Source: Sepiola atlantica
Taxonomy: Eukaryota > Mollusca > Cephalopoda > Sepiida > Sepiolidae
Direction: 5' to 3'
Assembly (NCBI GenBank): GCA_963556195.1
Contig: OY744528.1
Span: forward strand, 63,854,146-63,918,145
DNA: 64,000 nt
The notes under the pieces are model-generated. The model was not told the DNA's origin, did no database searches, and was given only the letters and a program-made list of their open reading frames with translations. Numbering within the stretch: position 1 is the stretch's first letter; the number at the start of each line of letters is the position of its first letter. Positions 46,680 through 58,939 of the stretch are shown here, piece by piece. Made by a program: the position numbers and the translations under genes.

Positions 46680-47640
46680 AACTCTGCAGTGTGTAATTTT
46701 GTGTCGCATGCAATCGCAATTTAAACACTTTGGAATTTTATATGGAGAATCTTTGAAGCACTGCTATTTCCCGCAACCAAAACACGGTTTAGGATGCAAA
46801 TTATTTATCCTTGCTTGATCAAATTTAGTTGATCAATTACTTTTCTTTTTTTCTAAAATTATTTATAATATGTGACACTCCACTTAGCTCAATGTCTATT
46901 GAATCTAGGCGCGTACAAGTAAAACGCTGGCAGTCTCCTGCAATATGTTGAAACTTTAATCAGGTTCATTCTCTAGTTTATTAAGAACCCTTTGTATTAT
47001 TTCTGCATCCGTATTTGATACTAAACACTGTGCAAAGATTATACATTTTAAATTGTTTGCGCTCAACTCCGATAATTTTACATCATCTAAGTGTTAATTA
47101 CCTACACTAGCGAAAATAGTTTAGTCTTCGTCTTCTTTCTTGTAATTGTATCGCTTTAACAAATGTAAAGTTGCTGTTTTTTGTGGCAATATTTAATTGA
47201 AGAATCTGGTCAGTTCAATTGTAGACAACTTTTTTATAACAAACAAACCATTTTAAAATCAGTCCAATGAGCACAGCTTTATACTATAAAAGTTTGTTTT
47301 TTTCTGGATCGTAAGTAAAATTACTGATAGAGCTCCATATAGCGTTTTGTGAAAATACACTTTCATCTTAAATATTTTGACCACTATTCGATAATTGCTA
47401 CATTGTATTCTGTTCTTGTTTGGTATGAAATAACATTTCCTCCATTTTTGTCATTTGCTCCGATTTTTTTCTTGACATTTCTCTTTCTTTTATTTAAATT
47501 ACTCTTCTAGTCTAAGTTTTTATTTTTCTATTTTCTTCTAATATTGAATTTTTTTTCTAGTCGAAGTAGTTCTTGTTGATGTTTAATGTTGTTCAACATG
47601 GAACTTTTAAATTCCTTAATTTTCGTCACTTAAAATAGGC
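46680..47640 (-). pseudogene. Gag remains with CCHC zinc knuckles
   Basis: Near 46684-46800 the minus strand reads a first imperfect knuckle (CFGCGK, then C) and a second complete one, CLNCDCMRHKITHC (C-X2-C-X4-H-X4-C). Upstream pieces such as EQMTKMEEMLFHTKQEQNT (about 47410-47470) and ISNFTYDPEKN (about 47310) resemble the amino-terminal part of invertebrate gypsy Gag, which packages the element RNA. All frames are interrupted. Confidence 0.6.
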
Positions 47641-49682
47641 TATGTTCGTGTATACTTTTTACACCGTCGTATATTTTCCCACTAGAAAGAAAAAAGTAAG
47701 CTTGTTTAAACTAATTTATGTTCCTGGTTAGAAAATAATAAAAACTAAGAAAAATTGACAGACCTCTTGTTGCTGTTTTTTTTCAGTTGTCAAACGATTA
47801 AGATTTAAAAACTTTGTTCTAGGGAATAACTTCACATCTTTTTTATTCCCCTCAAGAAGGAAAACTTTTTAAAACCTATTTGCTGACGTTGTAGAATTTC
47901 CTTTCGCAGATTTGGTACACCTTGTGTGTTAAAAATTAAATATGGCTATTAACTCTCTTGTTGTAATTAAAAAAATTTCGCAAGCACATTAGTCTTTTTC
48001 GAAAATCGAAAATCGCCTGTTGTAGTTCTAATTATGTTGTATTCGACATAAGTCCCAGTTCTTGCTAGTAGTGTGTGCAACATCATTATCTCCTATTTTG
48101 GCTGGGTCAGTGTAGTTTACTTTTGTTCACCATATATAAAAGCAGAATTATGCGACTAGAGGGAGCATATATTTGCTAGTTATTGTAAGAAAAGGTTGAC
48201 ATGAAATAAATGTAATTCTTACTACGAAGATAAATTTAAATTGCGGATAGAAAATTATATTAAGAACAACATTATTAAAATAGTGTCTCTTACACTAGTA
48301 GACATCTGGACAAATCCGACAACTATGCCTCACATTATGAACTTCGTTGCATGAATCTGTGTTTTATGAGACATTTTAAAAGTATTGTACATTTAAATCC
48401 ATACGTTTTAGATGAAAAACGCCGACATTCTGACTACAGGTTATAATCATAATTGTCCGAGAATAAAGTAAGTTAAGCAGTGAATGCGTTAATTGAAATT
48501 CAAGTTATAGTCTGTTCATATATAACTATTGCTTGAATGAAGCAACATTTATGTAATAAATTATCCATCCGGAACATGAAGGAAATCAGAGCCAGGAGAA
48601 TCACTTGTCAATATGAGCAGAATGAAACATTCCAGATTTTACATGGGAAGCAAGTAAACCTAATGGAAGCTAAAAGAACATGTTGTTAATATAGCAACCA
48701 GACTATAATTTATGCGAATATTTATCCTCAGATAGTAGAGTAATATTTCTTTTAAACCCAATGCAATTTGGTACTTTTGACTTTTCTTGAGTGGAGCAAT
48801 TTAATTTCGGTTGATTGGAGTGTTTGTATTGCCTATTACTTCGGTGTTAGCTCAAATTATTTACCTTAATAAGTAAAACCATTATTAGAAATATGTGTTT
48901 GTACATTTTTAAATCAACACGCATGATAAATAACTATCAATAAAAATGAGATTCGACTTTTTTAGGCGATTACGTGTGAACATCCAACAAAAAGAGTTGG
49001 CGATGGATTTCGTATATACAGTTAACGTAAAATGATTCCCCAGTGTTTTAGGTCATTTTACAACACTTTTTACAATTAAACCTATGTGCCATGTAGGTTT
49101 TGGCTAGGGTTAGGATTAGGTTATATAACAGTAATGCATGTTTTGAAAAATATATTTATTGAAGAAAGAAATTTTTTTAAAGTAATTTATTGGAAAGTTT
49201 TGAGAAATAATGTATTGGCAAAAGATAGTTTATTGAATGTTTAAAAATAATTTATCGGGTAAAAAGAATGCTTTGAAAAACATATTGTTAAAGAATAACC
49301 AAAACGAAATTGATCCCGCTAAGAAAATTAAAATAGCACCTAAAATGGTCGTTATTGCTATTCTAAACACATCTCCCTAGTATTATATCATTTATGATTA
49401 TTACAATTAAAACACATGTAAATCCAAAATATCTATCACGGTAAGCTAAAACTGTATGGAGCTGAAATGAAACCCTTGTCTTCGAACAACCGAGAAGCTC
49501 TTTCTGTTTTAAAAAGAGTAAGCAAATTGAAGCAATAACAGTTAATTCATGGACGTATTTCAAAACAAGAAGAAAAAGCATTATTACGTTTGACTAAGTA
49601 CATTTTGATACGCATAGACTAAACGAGTGAGTAGGGTATCAAAGCATCGATTTTACTCGAGTTATACTTATTATTAACATCC
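47641..49682. other. AT-rich sequence without a recognised gene
   Basis: A TATA-like TATATAAAAGCAG at about 48133 followed by AATAAATG about 70 bp later (48205-48212) could be the core of a plus-strand LTR or just chance. The 72-codon minus frame at 49363-49581 has no domain. Confidence 0.35.
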
Positions 49683-51046
49683 AATATATATGTAAGGTGT
49701 ACATATATACGTAAATCATTATTAATAAATATGCCACCTTAGCACATATACGTAAGGTATTACAAATAAATATGCCATTTATTACAAATGTCCTACCTAT
49801 ATCTATACGTAAAGCGTTTGTTATAAATATGGGATGTCAGCAGATATACGTTAGACATTACTAATAAATATACCATGTTAGCAGATATACGTAAGGCATT
49901 ACGAATAAATATGCCATGTTAGCAGATATACGTAAGATATTACCAATAAATATGCCATATTAGCAGATATACGTAAGGCATTACGAATAAATATGCCATG
50001 TTTGCAGATATAGGTAACGCATAACTAATAAATATGCCATGTTAGCTGATATACGTAAGACATTACGAATAAATATGGCATATTAGCAGATATACGTAAG
50101 ACATTACGAATAAATATGCCATGTTAGTAAATATACGTAAGGCATTACGAATAAATATGCCATGTTAGCAGATATACGTAAGGCATTACGAATAAATATG
50201 CCATGTTAGCAGATATAGGTAAGGCATTACTAATAAATATGCCATGTTAGCAGATATACGTAAGGCATTACGAATAAATATACCATGTTAGCAGATATAC
50301 GTAAGACATTACGAATAAATATGCCATGTTAGCAGATATACGTAAGGCATTACGAATACATATGCCATGTTAGCAGATATATGTAAGACATTACGAATAA
50401 ATATGCTATGTTAGTAGATATACGTAAGGCATTACGAATAAATATGCCATATTAGCAGATATAGGTCAGGCATTACTAATAAATATGTCATGTTAGCAGA
50501 TATACGTAAGGCATTACTTATAAATATGCCATGTTAGCAGATATACGTAAGACATTATTAATAAATATGCCATGTTAGCAGATATACGTAAGACATTACA
50601 AATAAATATGCCATGTGTGCAGATATACGTAAGGCATTACTTATAAATATGCCATGTTAGCAGATATGCGTAAGACATTACGAATAAATATGCCATATTA
50701 GCCGATATACGTAAGATATTACGAATAAATATGCCATGTTAGTAGATATACGTAAGGCATTACGAATAAATATGCCATATTAGCCGATATACGTAAGACA
50801 TTACGAATAAATATGCCATATTAGCCGATATACGTAAGACATTACTAATAAATATACCATGTTAGCAGATATACATAAGGCATTTGTTATAAATATCCGA
50901 TGTTAGCAGATATACGTAAGGCATTACTAATAAATGTGTCATGTTAGCAAATATACGTAAGGAATAAATATGCCATGTATGCAGATACACGTTAGGTATT
51001 ACTTATAAATATCCGATGTTAGCAGATATACGTAACACATTACTTG
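49683..51046. repeat. 41-bp satellite array, ~33 units
   Basis: Consensus GCAGATATACGTAAGGCATT followed by ACGAATAAATATGCCATGTTA. Starts at 50168 and 50209 show the 41-bp period. Units contain the palindrome TACGTA. Divergence is highest at both ends (49683-49860 and 50870-51046) and low in the middle, as expected for unequal exchange. No open frame. Confidence 0.96.
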
Positions 51047-51254
51047 GAATATTAAATTTGAACTGCAGATTGGCATTAAAACGATTTTATATGAGATAAA
51101 AAAAAAATAAACAAAACTTTATAAGAAAAATAAACAAACATAAATAAAATAAAAATTTTTTTTCTGTTTTCTCGGTAACAAGGCTATTTTATTCAAGTCG
51201 GGCAAAATATTGTCAGCTTTTTTATAACGATAATATTTTGAATTGCTTTCTCGG

Positions 51255-51370
51255 CCATACCTTTTTTGTAAGCCAGAGGGTTTCTTTTTCTAGGACGCTG
51301 GTTTTAAATCCCACTTTCCGACCTTGTGAATCTTACCAGTGTGGCAGGGAGATAAACAACAATAATAATA
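51255..51370 (+). mobile_element. tRNA-like SINE fragment, second copy
   Basis: GTAAGCCAGAGGG (A-box-like) and GGTTTTAAATCCCAC (B-box-like) followed by CTTTCCGACC, ATCTTACC and GGGAGATAAA, in the same order as 44340-44462. Confidence 0.6.
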
Positions 51371-52255
51371 TTTTGAATTTACAATTATTTCTTTAAATTT
51401 ACATTTGCGTTTACAAAGTTTGGTACGAGATTATTTTTATTTAAAGTCGGGAAGAATATTGTAGGCTCACCTCGCATGTTTTTTTCATAATGCTAAGTCT
51501 TATAGTACACGTGGAAAATATTTCATTTTTAAAAAGCAGTTTGAATTTATTATTAGTGAGCTCGTTTGTTACCTCCCCCTATTACCGGAGCAAAACGATG
51601 AAATGTTGTACCCTCCTGAGAAGTTCCGTGTCGTTTCGGCACGAGGAAATCGATGTTTTTATCATTGTTAATTGTTAGTAATTAAAAAAATTGAACTTTT
51701 AAAAAATTATTTGCCAAACATGGGGTGTAACACCTGTCGAAATTTCCGATTTCAGATATTGCGGCCATGACGGAGTGGGAAATTGCTATTTAACCCTTTT
51801 CAGTATGAGCACCAACACGATTAAACCCATTCTTAATACAAGAGGTATTGTGTTAATCTTACGTCAAGGAAAAAATGAAAAAGTTGTCTCATGTAATGTC
51901 GGTACACATTTTAAGCTAATTGACTGTTCGCCGCCAGATCGACCATGTCCGTAAATTACAAACATTCGGGTCGATATGGGTCTCCTATTTCTTTCGAAAT
52001 GAGAGTTTAAATTTTTCAAATTCACTTACGAATTTGTATTATTAGGACAAATATTTTCATCTTACTATATAGCACTCCAGAAAAAACATTCGACTCTGAG
52101 TCAGTCCGGTTCGGTTCAAATTCTGTAGAAGCAGCAATTTTTTGTCCACTTCAAGAATTTCGTCGGCAATTTTCTGTACTGGTTACGTCATTACTATGTT
52201 TAATTTGTTAATAATGTGAATTTATAATATATTTAAATTAACCCATGTTGTTTAT
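51371..52255. other. unique sequence, no supported gene
   Basis: A 62-codon plus frame at 51490-51678 has no domain or family resemblance. Confidence 0.4.
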
Positions 52256-52745
52256 TATAAATTCTTAGGAGACCATCATGCCAGTTTAATGTTATTTCTC
52301 TTCGATAGTTTAAATGCTTGTAAATTCCTTTCATATTTCTAAGAGTCACGAAGTAAGTCATCCAATATTTTTTTAAGCAGCTAAAAATACATTTGTAAAT
52401 GTAAAACAACAATTTGTTTCCTTTATTTCATTTAATATACAAGCTTACATTTTTTTAATACGTATTGGCGTTTGAAGTAGTTTGAAAAGAGAGTTAAGAT
52501 TTTTCCCTTTCCTTTGTCAATTTACGTGTTGCGTATCTTTAGTTTCGTTTCCATTGTTTATAAAGATGGCAACTAAATTGTTCGGCCTACAAAACTTCCA
52601 AAACTATCAATGTACATTAGGATTTGCTAAGATTCAAAATTGTTAGCAAACCCTCATGCCAGTTTAAAGTTCCTTCTTTTCGACAGTTTAAATGCTTCTA
52701 AATTCCTTTCAGATTTCTAAGGATCACAAACTAATTCACCTAATT
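52256..52745. repeat. direct repeat, ~115-bp arms
   Basis: 52258-52380 (CATCATGCCAGTTTAATGTT ... AGTTTAAATGCTTGTAAATT) recurs at 52622-52742 (CCTCATGCCAGTTTAAAGTT ... AGTTTAAATGCTTCTAAATT). Spacing is about 365 bp. A possible tandem duplication or two ends of a worn element. Confidence 0.7.
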
Positions 52746-53307
52746 TTTTTAACTATTAATTTTTTTTAAATGACTAACTTGTCTCCTAAGAAACTAAAAT
52801 GCAAAACTGATACGCAATCTGCATTCTAAAATAACGTTGTTTTTTTCTTTCGCAAAAAATTAGTAATTTTTACCACCCGAACTTTGTAGTAAAAAAGAAT
52901 GCGCGGCAGCACTTTTTGTCGCCGCCACATCCCGCCATTAGACTCCACTAACCGCCAGATTAATCTCACGGGGCTCACATGAACCAATCAATCGAAATCA
53001 TTTAAAAATAGGGAATCGTCTACATTATTAAAAATAAGCATCGAATTGATATTTTATTCCCCCCATCCCAAAATAGAATTAACGTTGATTTTTTTTTTAA
53101 TTTACTCAAAAAGTAAAAAATATCAGCGTTAATAATTCGCTAGATAGAAAAAAAACTTATCCCAAAAAATAAACACTAGATTTTAACTTCGTACCCGATA
53201 TAAACATTCTATGTTTTCTATATATTTTTGGGTATATTTAAGCGGTTAGCTTAAAAAAGGAGGCTATATTTTTTCTCATAGAACATTAATAGAGTAAGAA
53301 AATAAAA
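52746..53307. other. AT-rich sequence, nothing recognised
   Basis: Contains a short GC-richer stretch at 52905-52980 (CGCCGCCACATCCCGCCATTAGACTCC), which resembles the Cys/Pro-coding CCGCCA words of the minisatellite at 53800. Confidence 0.4.
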
Positions 53308-53832
53308 GGATTCCTGAAGCTCTAAATGCACCCCTAAGAGGTCTATGTGTAGATTTTGTCGGGTGGGGGGATGAATTACAATGTAATTATGGAATAATTT
53401 GAAAATGCTGAGTCATTACTGCAGGAAATAACTTTTTATTTATTTAACGTTTCGTAACGTCATTTCTCTAAAGATGGACGGGTAAAAAAACTCGCCACTG
53501 CCCGTCATTAAGCCAGGATCAAGGCACTTCCCGTCAATACCCGCAAATCTGTATTCGCAGGTCTCATTTTAACTAAAACTGTATTATTATGTAAAATTAA
53601 CAGAGGCAGATTATGGAAGTATTCCCGAAGCTCTAAATGCATCCCTAAGAGGTCTATGGGGTAGATTTCGTCAGGAACGGGGGTGTAACTCAATGTAATT
53701 ATTTAATAATTTGAAAATGCTGAGTCATTACTTCCAGAAATAACTTGTGATTTTATTTAACGTTTCTTGATCTCATTTCTCTTCAAATGGAGGAAGTAAG
53801 AAACTCGCCACTGCCCGCCACTGCCCGTCATT
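53308..53832. repeat. ~300-bp tandem duplication
   Basis: 53308-53516 and 53610-53832 share GAAGCTCTAAATGCA, CCCTAAGAGGTCTATG, TAATTTGAAAATGCTGAGTC, TTATTTAACGTTTC and ACTCGCCACTGCCCG in the same order and spacing. Confidence 0.88.
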
Positions 53833-53990
53833 ACGCCCAGCCACTGTACACCCAGGTCCGCCATTGCCCGCCACTTTCCGCTTCTACCCGCCACTGTACG
53901 CCTTTACGCCCTGTATACCTAGGTATGCCACTACCTGCGACTTTGTCCGCCAGTACACGCCACTCTGTCCCGCTATTACTCGCCACTACA
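53800..53990. repeat. CCGCCACTG minisatellite
   Basis: Irregular 10-19 bp units built on CCCGCCACTG/TACGCC. They appear to expand from the ACTCGCCACTGCCCG end of the 300-bp duplication. Confidence 0.85.
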
Positions 53991-54184
53991 TTTAGTAGTG
54001 TGCTCTGGAGGCATCTTAAATTTTACTTGGCTTGTTTCATTAGCGCTTTGGAGGCATCCTAAAAACAGGCACAATAAATGTAAATGTCACATAGTAATCC
54101 AAAAGTGCTCAACATCCTAGATAGAGCAGGTGTGTTGAAACGCAGCGTTTCCCGCGATAAACAACTTCTCTCTCTTTTGATAAC

Positions 54185-54775
54185 TCGGTGTTGCCCGGGA
54201 GCCATGATAGTAATAATTTGCAGGGTGTATGCACTCAACTATTTTCTCCCATACCCCTTCTTAAATTCCCTCATTTTCTCAAAACGCTCTCTAAGACCAT
54301 AACTTTCGCCCATCCACCAAAATCACAGCCCCCCTTCCTCTCTACCCATCCTCCTTTCCCTGCATACACCCCCCATACACAAACATTCCAACCTACTTTT
54401 TCCCCTTCAATCTTGAACCGCAGCCATCTGGTCAAACATCCCCCTCCCCCCTCTTCCTCACCTCCCTCTCTGCCATCCACTTTACCCCTGCCCATCCACC
54501 ACCTCTTTCTCTTACCACCAGCTACAGTAGTCCTGGCTCACCCCATCCTTCCATTTTTCCCCCACTCATTCTTTTCTACATTCATGTCTATTTCTCCAAC
54601 AAATACGGACGTCCACCCAGTAGTTGGCCACTATTTCATTCTATTTCTCCCAATATGTCTACCCTACATGTATCTGTGCTTGCATGACATTTTTTCTCTA
54701 TTTTATCATCCTGATGAAGTCTTATGAATAAAGACGAAACGTTGATGTACACATAAAAAACATCCATTTTTTTGG
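54185..54775 (+). mobile_element. probable Penelope-type 3' end
   Basis: A long C-rich plus strand (54240-54600; Pro/Ser/Leu frames are composition artefacts) leads to TTATCATCCTGATGAAG ... CGAAACGTTGATGTAC. A CCTGATGAAG...CGAAACGTTG terminus is, to my knowledge, common at 3' ends of Penelope-like elements. The adjoining CCCAATATGTCTACC..TACATGT block fits a 3' untranslated region. No RT or GIY-YIG frame precedes it here, so this is a truncated copy and the class is inferred. Confidence 0.45.
54711..54740 (+). ncRNA. hammerhead-ribozyme-like core
   Basis: CTGATGA (54711-54717), an extra A, then GTCTT (54719-54723) pairing with AAGAC (54731-54735) around a 7-base loop, then GAAAC (54736-54740). 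This is the invariant CUGAUGA/GAAA layout with a 5-bp stem II. The extra A and the lack of clearly paired stems I and III mean it is a core-like remnant rather than a proven ribozyme. Confidence 0.4.
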
Positions 54776-54941
54776 TTTTCCTTTTTCATTTTCCCATCAC
54801 GTCGGATAACTTTCATCCTTCTTTTCCCATATATATATATATATATTACTATTTACATGTTAAAACTTCATGAATTACCACAAAGAATATTTTTGAATCC
54901 ACTGAACTTATAAAACACATAAACTCTCACTATATACATAG

Positions 54942-54947
<6 letters not shown>

Positions 54948-55010
<63 letters not shown>
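54948..55010. repeat. (TA)n microsatellite
   Basis: About 31 TA units. Another short TA run is at 54830-54847. Confidence 0.96.
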
Positions 55011-55015
<5 letters not shown>

Positions 55016-55344
55016 TAGTGTGTGTATCTCTTTATATATAAAGTGAGGCATCAATAACACTTCACCCTGCCTCCCCGGGTAAGTGTATATCAATTTCAAT
55101 AACTGTCTGTCGATTGCCAACGGCCGTGTGGTACTGAGTGTGTGTTTCGTGATCTTAGCCTGAAATTACAATCTGCGTTCGATCCCATGCGACCGCCTAC
55201 AACCGCCACTCTTGCACCGATGAGGGTAAAACCATGAAACGATATAGTCTGTAAGTGAAAAAAACACTTTACTATTTTAAAAAATATTCATATATATATA
55301 CTATTTCGGACTAATGTATTATCTTTCAAGCCTCAATGAAAGGG
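55011..55344. other. possible SINE-like segment
   Basis: CTGCGTTCGATCCCATGCGA at about 55162 resembles a B box, and GATGAGGGTAAAACCATGAAAC at about 55218 resembles a degenerate CTGATGA...GAAAC tail. Neither is complete enough for a firm call. Confidence 0.3.
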
Positions 55345-55645
55345 GTAGGGCAGTATCCGTTCTATTGTCATGATATAATAATCCCAGGTATCACCCCCTA
55401 CTTTGAGAGGTGTAGCAATATGTGTTAGTTCGTCATGATACCATTCTCCCAGGCATTACTTCGTTATTTTTAGGAGGGGTTATTGTAGTATTTGTTCTGT
55501 GGTCATAATATATTCCCCAAGCATGTTCTGTTGTCATGATACCACCCTCCCATATATTACGACCATCTTAAGAGGTAGTGTAGTATCTGTTCGGTTTCTT
55601 TGATGGGGTATTGTATTATATGCTCGTTCCTCATATATACCATCA
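55345..55645. repeat. degenerate ~65-72 bp tandem repeat, about four to five units
   Basis: Units read GTAGTAT(C/T)TGTTC(T/G)GTTGTCATGATACCA.CCTCCCA.G.ATTAC...TTTAGGAGGGGT. Starts near 55350, 55416, 55487 and 55582, with a shortened unit at 55522. Confidence 0.78.
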
Positions 55646-56740
55646 AAATATGCGATGTTTACTCTATTTTATGTAAGCACATACTGTATTAAATTAACTC
55701 ATAATGTTATCTGTGAGCCTAGAATATTTAAACGTATTTCCTTATTTTTAACAACGTGCCCAATGATATAGATTCATTAAATAAACAAGAATTTTAAATC
55801 TTACAGTATATTTCGATAAGCTTGTATGAAAAAATATTAATATAAAAATAAGAACGTCTACAAATGGGATGGTGATCATGTTCAAAGTAGCAACGGCAGT
55901 GAATAATGTGGTCATTACGTATCGACTCTCGATGTGACAAAAGCTCATATTAGCAGTTTCTTTCGACTAATAACAATTCAATGAACATTAATTTCTAAAA
56001 TCTTGCGCATAGTATGAACACGCAAACACAGCGATTTTCTTCGTTTTTTTCTGTTCTTCTTTCAGAGAAATAACAGGTGTGTACGTTAGAATCCCACCCG
56101 GATTTCTTTTGAACCGGAAAATCGCACATACATTACACACGAACTAATGTACGTCCCTCCAGGAACACACGTATTTTACCGAACGTATATACATAGTTCG
56201 TACATACGTACACGTAAACGCAGATGGGGCCAGCCGAAATTAACATGCATACACTCGCTCACGAACAAAACACGCACGTTAATATTCACGCATATATTTT
56301 GGCGTATACCATTTACACACACGTAAACGCGACACCTAAATAAACATGTGTACTCAATGTTTCTTTACAAACAAAACACCTCCCTTTTACCAAAATGTTC
56401 TCGGACTCTTTGAACTCTCATACTGTACGACTTTACGAACACTTTTTGCATTATTTTAAGAAGTTGTCAAAACTATAACTATTTGTGTGGATAAACTTTG
56501 TCTTTCTTTTCATAATGTACTATTCGCAACAATCACTTCGGCATTATTTGGATCGTCGTTCATTACAATATTCTTGGTAGGCAAATAGTAACGGCGACGC
56601 TAGCTTAAAGCGGTCCCTATTGTTTGAGTGTTGTCTGACAATGATTTTACTTTTTGCGTATGTTCCTACATTCCAAACTCGGTATTTGTATCCGTAAAAC
56701 ACGGGTATCCTAAAAATACACCGTTGACGCTCCCTCTATA
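55646..56740. other. unique sequence, no supported gene
   Basis: No domain-bearing frame. ACACACGTAAACGC-type words repeat loosely at about 56205-56330. Confidence 0.4.
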
Positions 56741-56850
56741 CCTGTCTGTCTGGCTGTCTGTTTGTCTACTAGTCTGTCTGTTTCTCTCTCTCTCTCTTTC
56801 TCTCCCTTACTCTCTCTCTTTGTCTCTCTCTCTCTTTGTCTCTATGATGT
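56741..56850. repeat. (CT)n/(CTGT)n low complexity
   Basis: CTGTCTGTCTGGCTGTCTGT then CTCTCTCT. A Ser/Leu frame here is an artefact. Confidence 0.93.
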
Positions 56851-57413
56851 ACCATCCCTTATTGAGCCTATTTGCAGCAAAACCATAACGTGACACACCC
56901 CCCTGTAAAATAAGCGTTTTATTGTTGCAATTATTTTGACGTATTTAAAAAAAATCTTCTCGGGTTAAACGATCAATGCAGAAATATATTTAATTCTTAA
57001 TTCCATTTCGCTTTTTTAATTTTAAGAAAATTCTAAATAATTTCGTTCAAAACTTATGATGCATCTGTGCAATAACGTCAATTTGAACATCAAAAGTTGG
57101 CAAGAAAAACTGAATGAGAAATTGCAACTCATCATTTCTTTCCGCCTTCGAAAATCTGCATTCACTTTCATCTTTGATCAAATTAATAACTCGTACATTA
57201 TGCGCATGTCTGAATTGCATGTGCAATTAACCAAAAAAGAGTGATTTCTAATTTTCATATGCAGTGTAAACAAATTAAAATAAGCTTTCATAACTGATCG
57301 ATTTGCTTATATGGTTGATGAAAGTGATTAATTCGGTAGGGTCGAGGCAACGCTTGACTTGAATTTTTCTCTTTCGAACACACACATTCTCTGTATATTT
57401 ATTTACACACATA
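56851..57413. other. AT-rich sequence, nothing recognised
   Basis: A 62-codon plus frame at 57056-57244 has no domain. Confidence 0.4.
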
Positions 57414-57446
57414 ATTCTTTCTCTCTCTCTCTCTCTCTCTCTCTCC

Positions 57447-57529
<83 letters not shown>
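57414..57529. repeat. compound (CT)n-(TA)n microsatellite
   Basis: CT to 57468, TA to 57529. It directly abuts the dispersed repeat that follows. Confidence 0.97.
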
Positions 57530-57530
<1 letters not shown>

Positions 57531-57880
57531 TAGAATAATACATGTCCCAGGGCGGGTAAAATGAATTCTCTCAACAGAAAAGTTTGCACTGGTTATCTGC
57601 TCTTTTACGAAGATTAAAGTCAAACTATAATTTTACTAAACCTTATGTATTTAATCCCTATTGCAATTCTTTTTGAAATCCATTGCATGATTTTGATTAT
57701 TAGAAGAAATTGAAATCCAAGGAATCTTTGTAAGTTGGTGTCTAACGACTATTGATAAAATTCAATGCAAATCTAAAATATTTGAATTTACAAATTAAAT
57801 GTTGTGCCTATAATATGGCCCCTAAACCCGTTTAAAGTACCTCAAATAAACTGTCATGTGACGAATATCTTTAATTGAGG
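57530..57880. repeat. (TA)n-anchored dispersed repeat, copy 2
   Basis: Same orientation and order of landmarks as 5368-5790: GGGCGGGTAAAATGAATTCT, CAACAGAAAAGTTTGC, TTTTACTAAACC, GAAATCCATTGCAT, TTAGAAGAAATTG, AATGCAAATCTAAAATATTTG, ATGTTGTGCCTATAATATGG. Confidence 0.55.
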
Positions 57881-58875
57881 TCAAAGACATGTTAAAAAGT
57901 TACAAAAATAGGAACTATCTAGATTTTTAAGAAACGCGTTTACCCTCTTTGCATAAAGCTATATATAGGCCACATATAGCCACATATATTTAGTGTTCAT
58001 GAATTTATAATGATCAGCTAATTAGTTTAGAAGTGAATGCTGTACATACAAATATATAAACATATACACACACCTTACATCATCTCAATAGATTGGTTCT
58101 ATACAACATTTTCATGGCATATCAGCCCTTTAGGCGTGTATTTAGTGATTGACGTAGCGTTACCATCGTTAGAGACTATATTGAATTGGCATAACCAATG
58201 AATCCTCGATCTTGTTAATTTAAGTCGGAAAACAAAGGGTATGTAGCGAACGAACTGTTTAGTAACTGTGCAACACTGTGCCCGATATTTTGAAACTTTC
58301 GGTCAACATCTGCATTCTATCAACTGATTTATTTTGGAAAACCTCTGACACGCAGGGGGGGGGCAAGAGTTATTGACCAACCAATAAGAAACGTCCATTA
58401 CATAAATCAGGAATTTGCATTGTTTGCCAAAATCTTTATTATCTTAATGTTCTCAAAGTTTTGATTTTCTCCGGCCTATAGCCAAATGCAACGCAGGGGC
58501 GGGGGTGGAGGTCTCAGGGCACAGTGGTGGAGGGCACACTTTTACGTTTCAAGAACAAAACTATTTAGAAAATCAGCGTTTGACATTCTGGCGTTTTACC
58601 AAATTGTTTAAGAGAGTCACGCAAGCACGGGGTTGCAGGTTTATATCCCAGTAGATGATTGTATGTTTATTTTTACAATACTTCTGAATTCTAATGAAAG
58701 AATAGTGTACTTGTGTTTAAATATAGTGAAATATAGCGAGCAAAAAGAGACAAATGTAGGATTTTGTCTGGTTAGTATTTTATAGATAACTTGCTTTGCC
58801 ATCTCTCCTTTTCTATATTCAAATAATATAACCGAACCTCATGGAGTTACTAAATAGGTCACACATGTCATAGTA

Positions 58876-58876
<1 letters not shown>
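57881..58876. other. unique sequence with a weak tRNA-like B box
   Basis: GAGTCACGCAAGCACGGGGTTGCAGGTTTATATCCCAG (about 58614-58651) contains a B-box-like GGTTTATATCCC; an A box is not convincing. G-rich words occur at 58354-58366 and 58494-58540. No gene. Confidence 0.3.

Positions 58877-58937
<61 letters not shown>
58877..58937. repeat. (TA)n left of inverted-repeat unit
   Basis: About 30 TA units; abuts the left arm. Confidence 0.97.

Positions 58938-58939
<2 letters not shown>

Larger units (their letters stand above)
44750..47640 (-). mobile_element. Ty3/gypsy LTR-retrotransposon relic (gag-pol), no LTRs seen
   Basis: Read right to left: a Lys/Gln-rich gag start (about 47640), gag remains, two zinc knuckles (about 46690-46800), a worn protease region, reverse transcriptase, RNase H, and a spacer toward integrase (about 44750-44930). 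Frames break every 50-150 codons. I could not identify an integrase core or LTR pair. Confidence 0.72.

Noticed and set aside
48100..48230. TATA box and polyadenylation signal suggesting an LTR
   Set aside because: There is no matching second LTR, and orientation is opposite to the nearby gypsy relic.
49683..51046. CRISPR array
   Set aside because: Units are tandem with no unique spacers between repeats, there are no cas genes and the setting is eukaryotic. This is a satellite.
54188..54727. 179-codon Pro/Ser/Leu-rich frame
   Set aside because: C-rich composition of a probable transposon 3' region keeps frames open; there is no domain, and the minus strand gives a Gly/Glu frame over the same span.
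55195..55240. Second hammerhead-like motif (CCGATGAGGGTAAAACCATGAAAC)
   Set aside because: The invariant CTGATGA is altered, stem II would be two base pairs and an extra AT precedes GAAAC.
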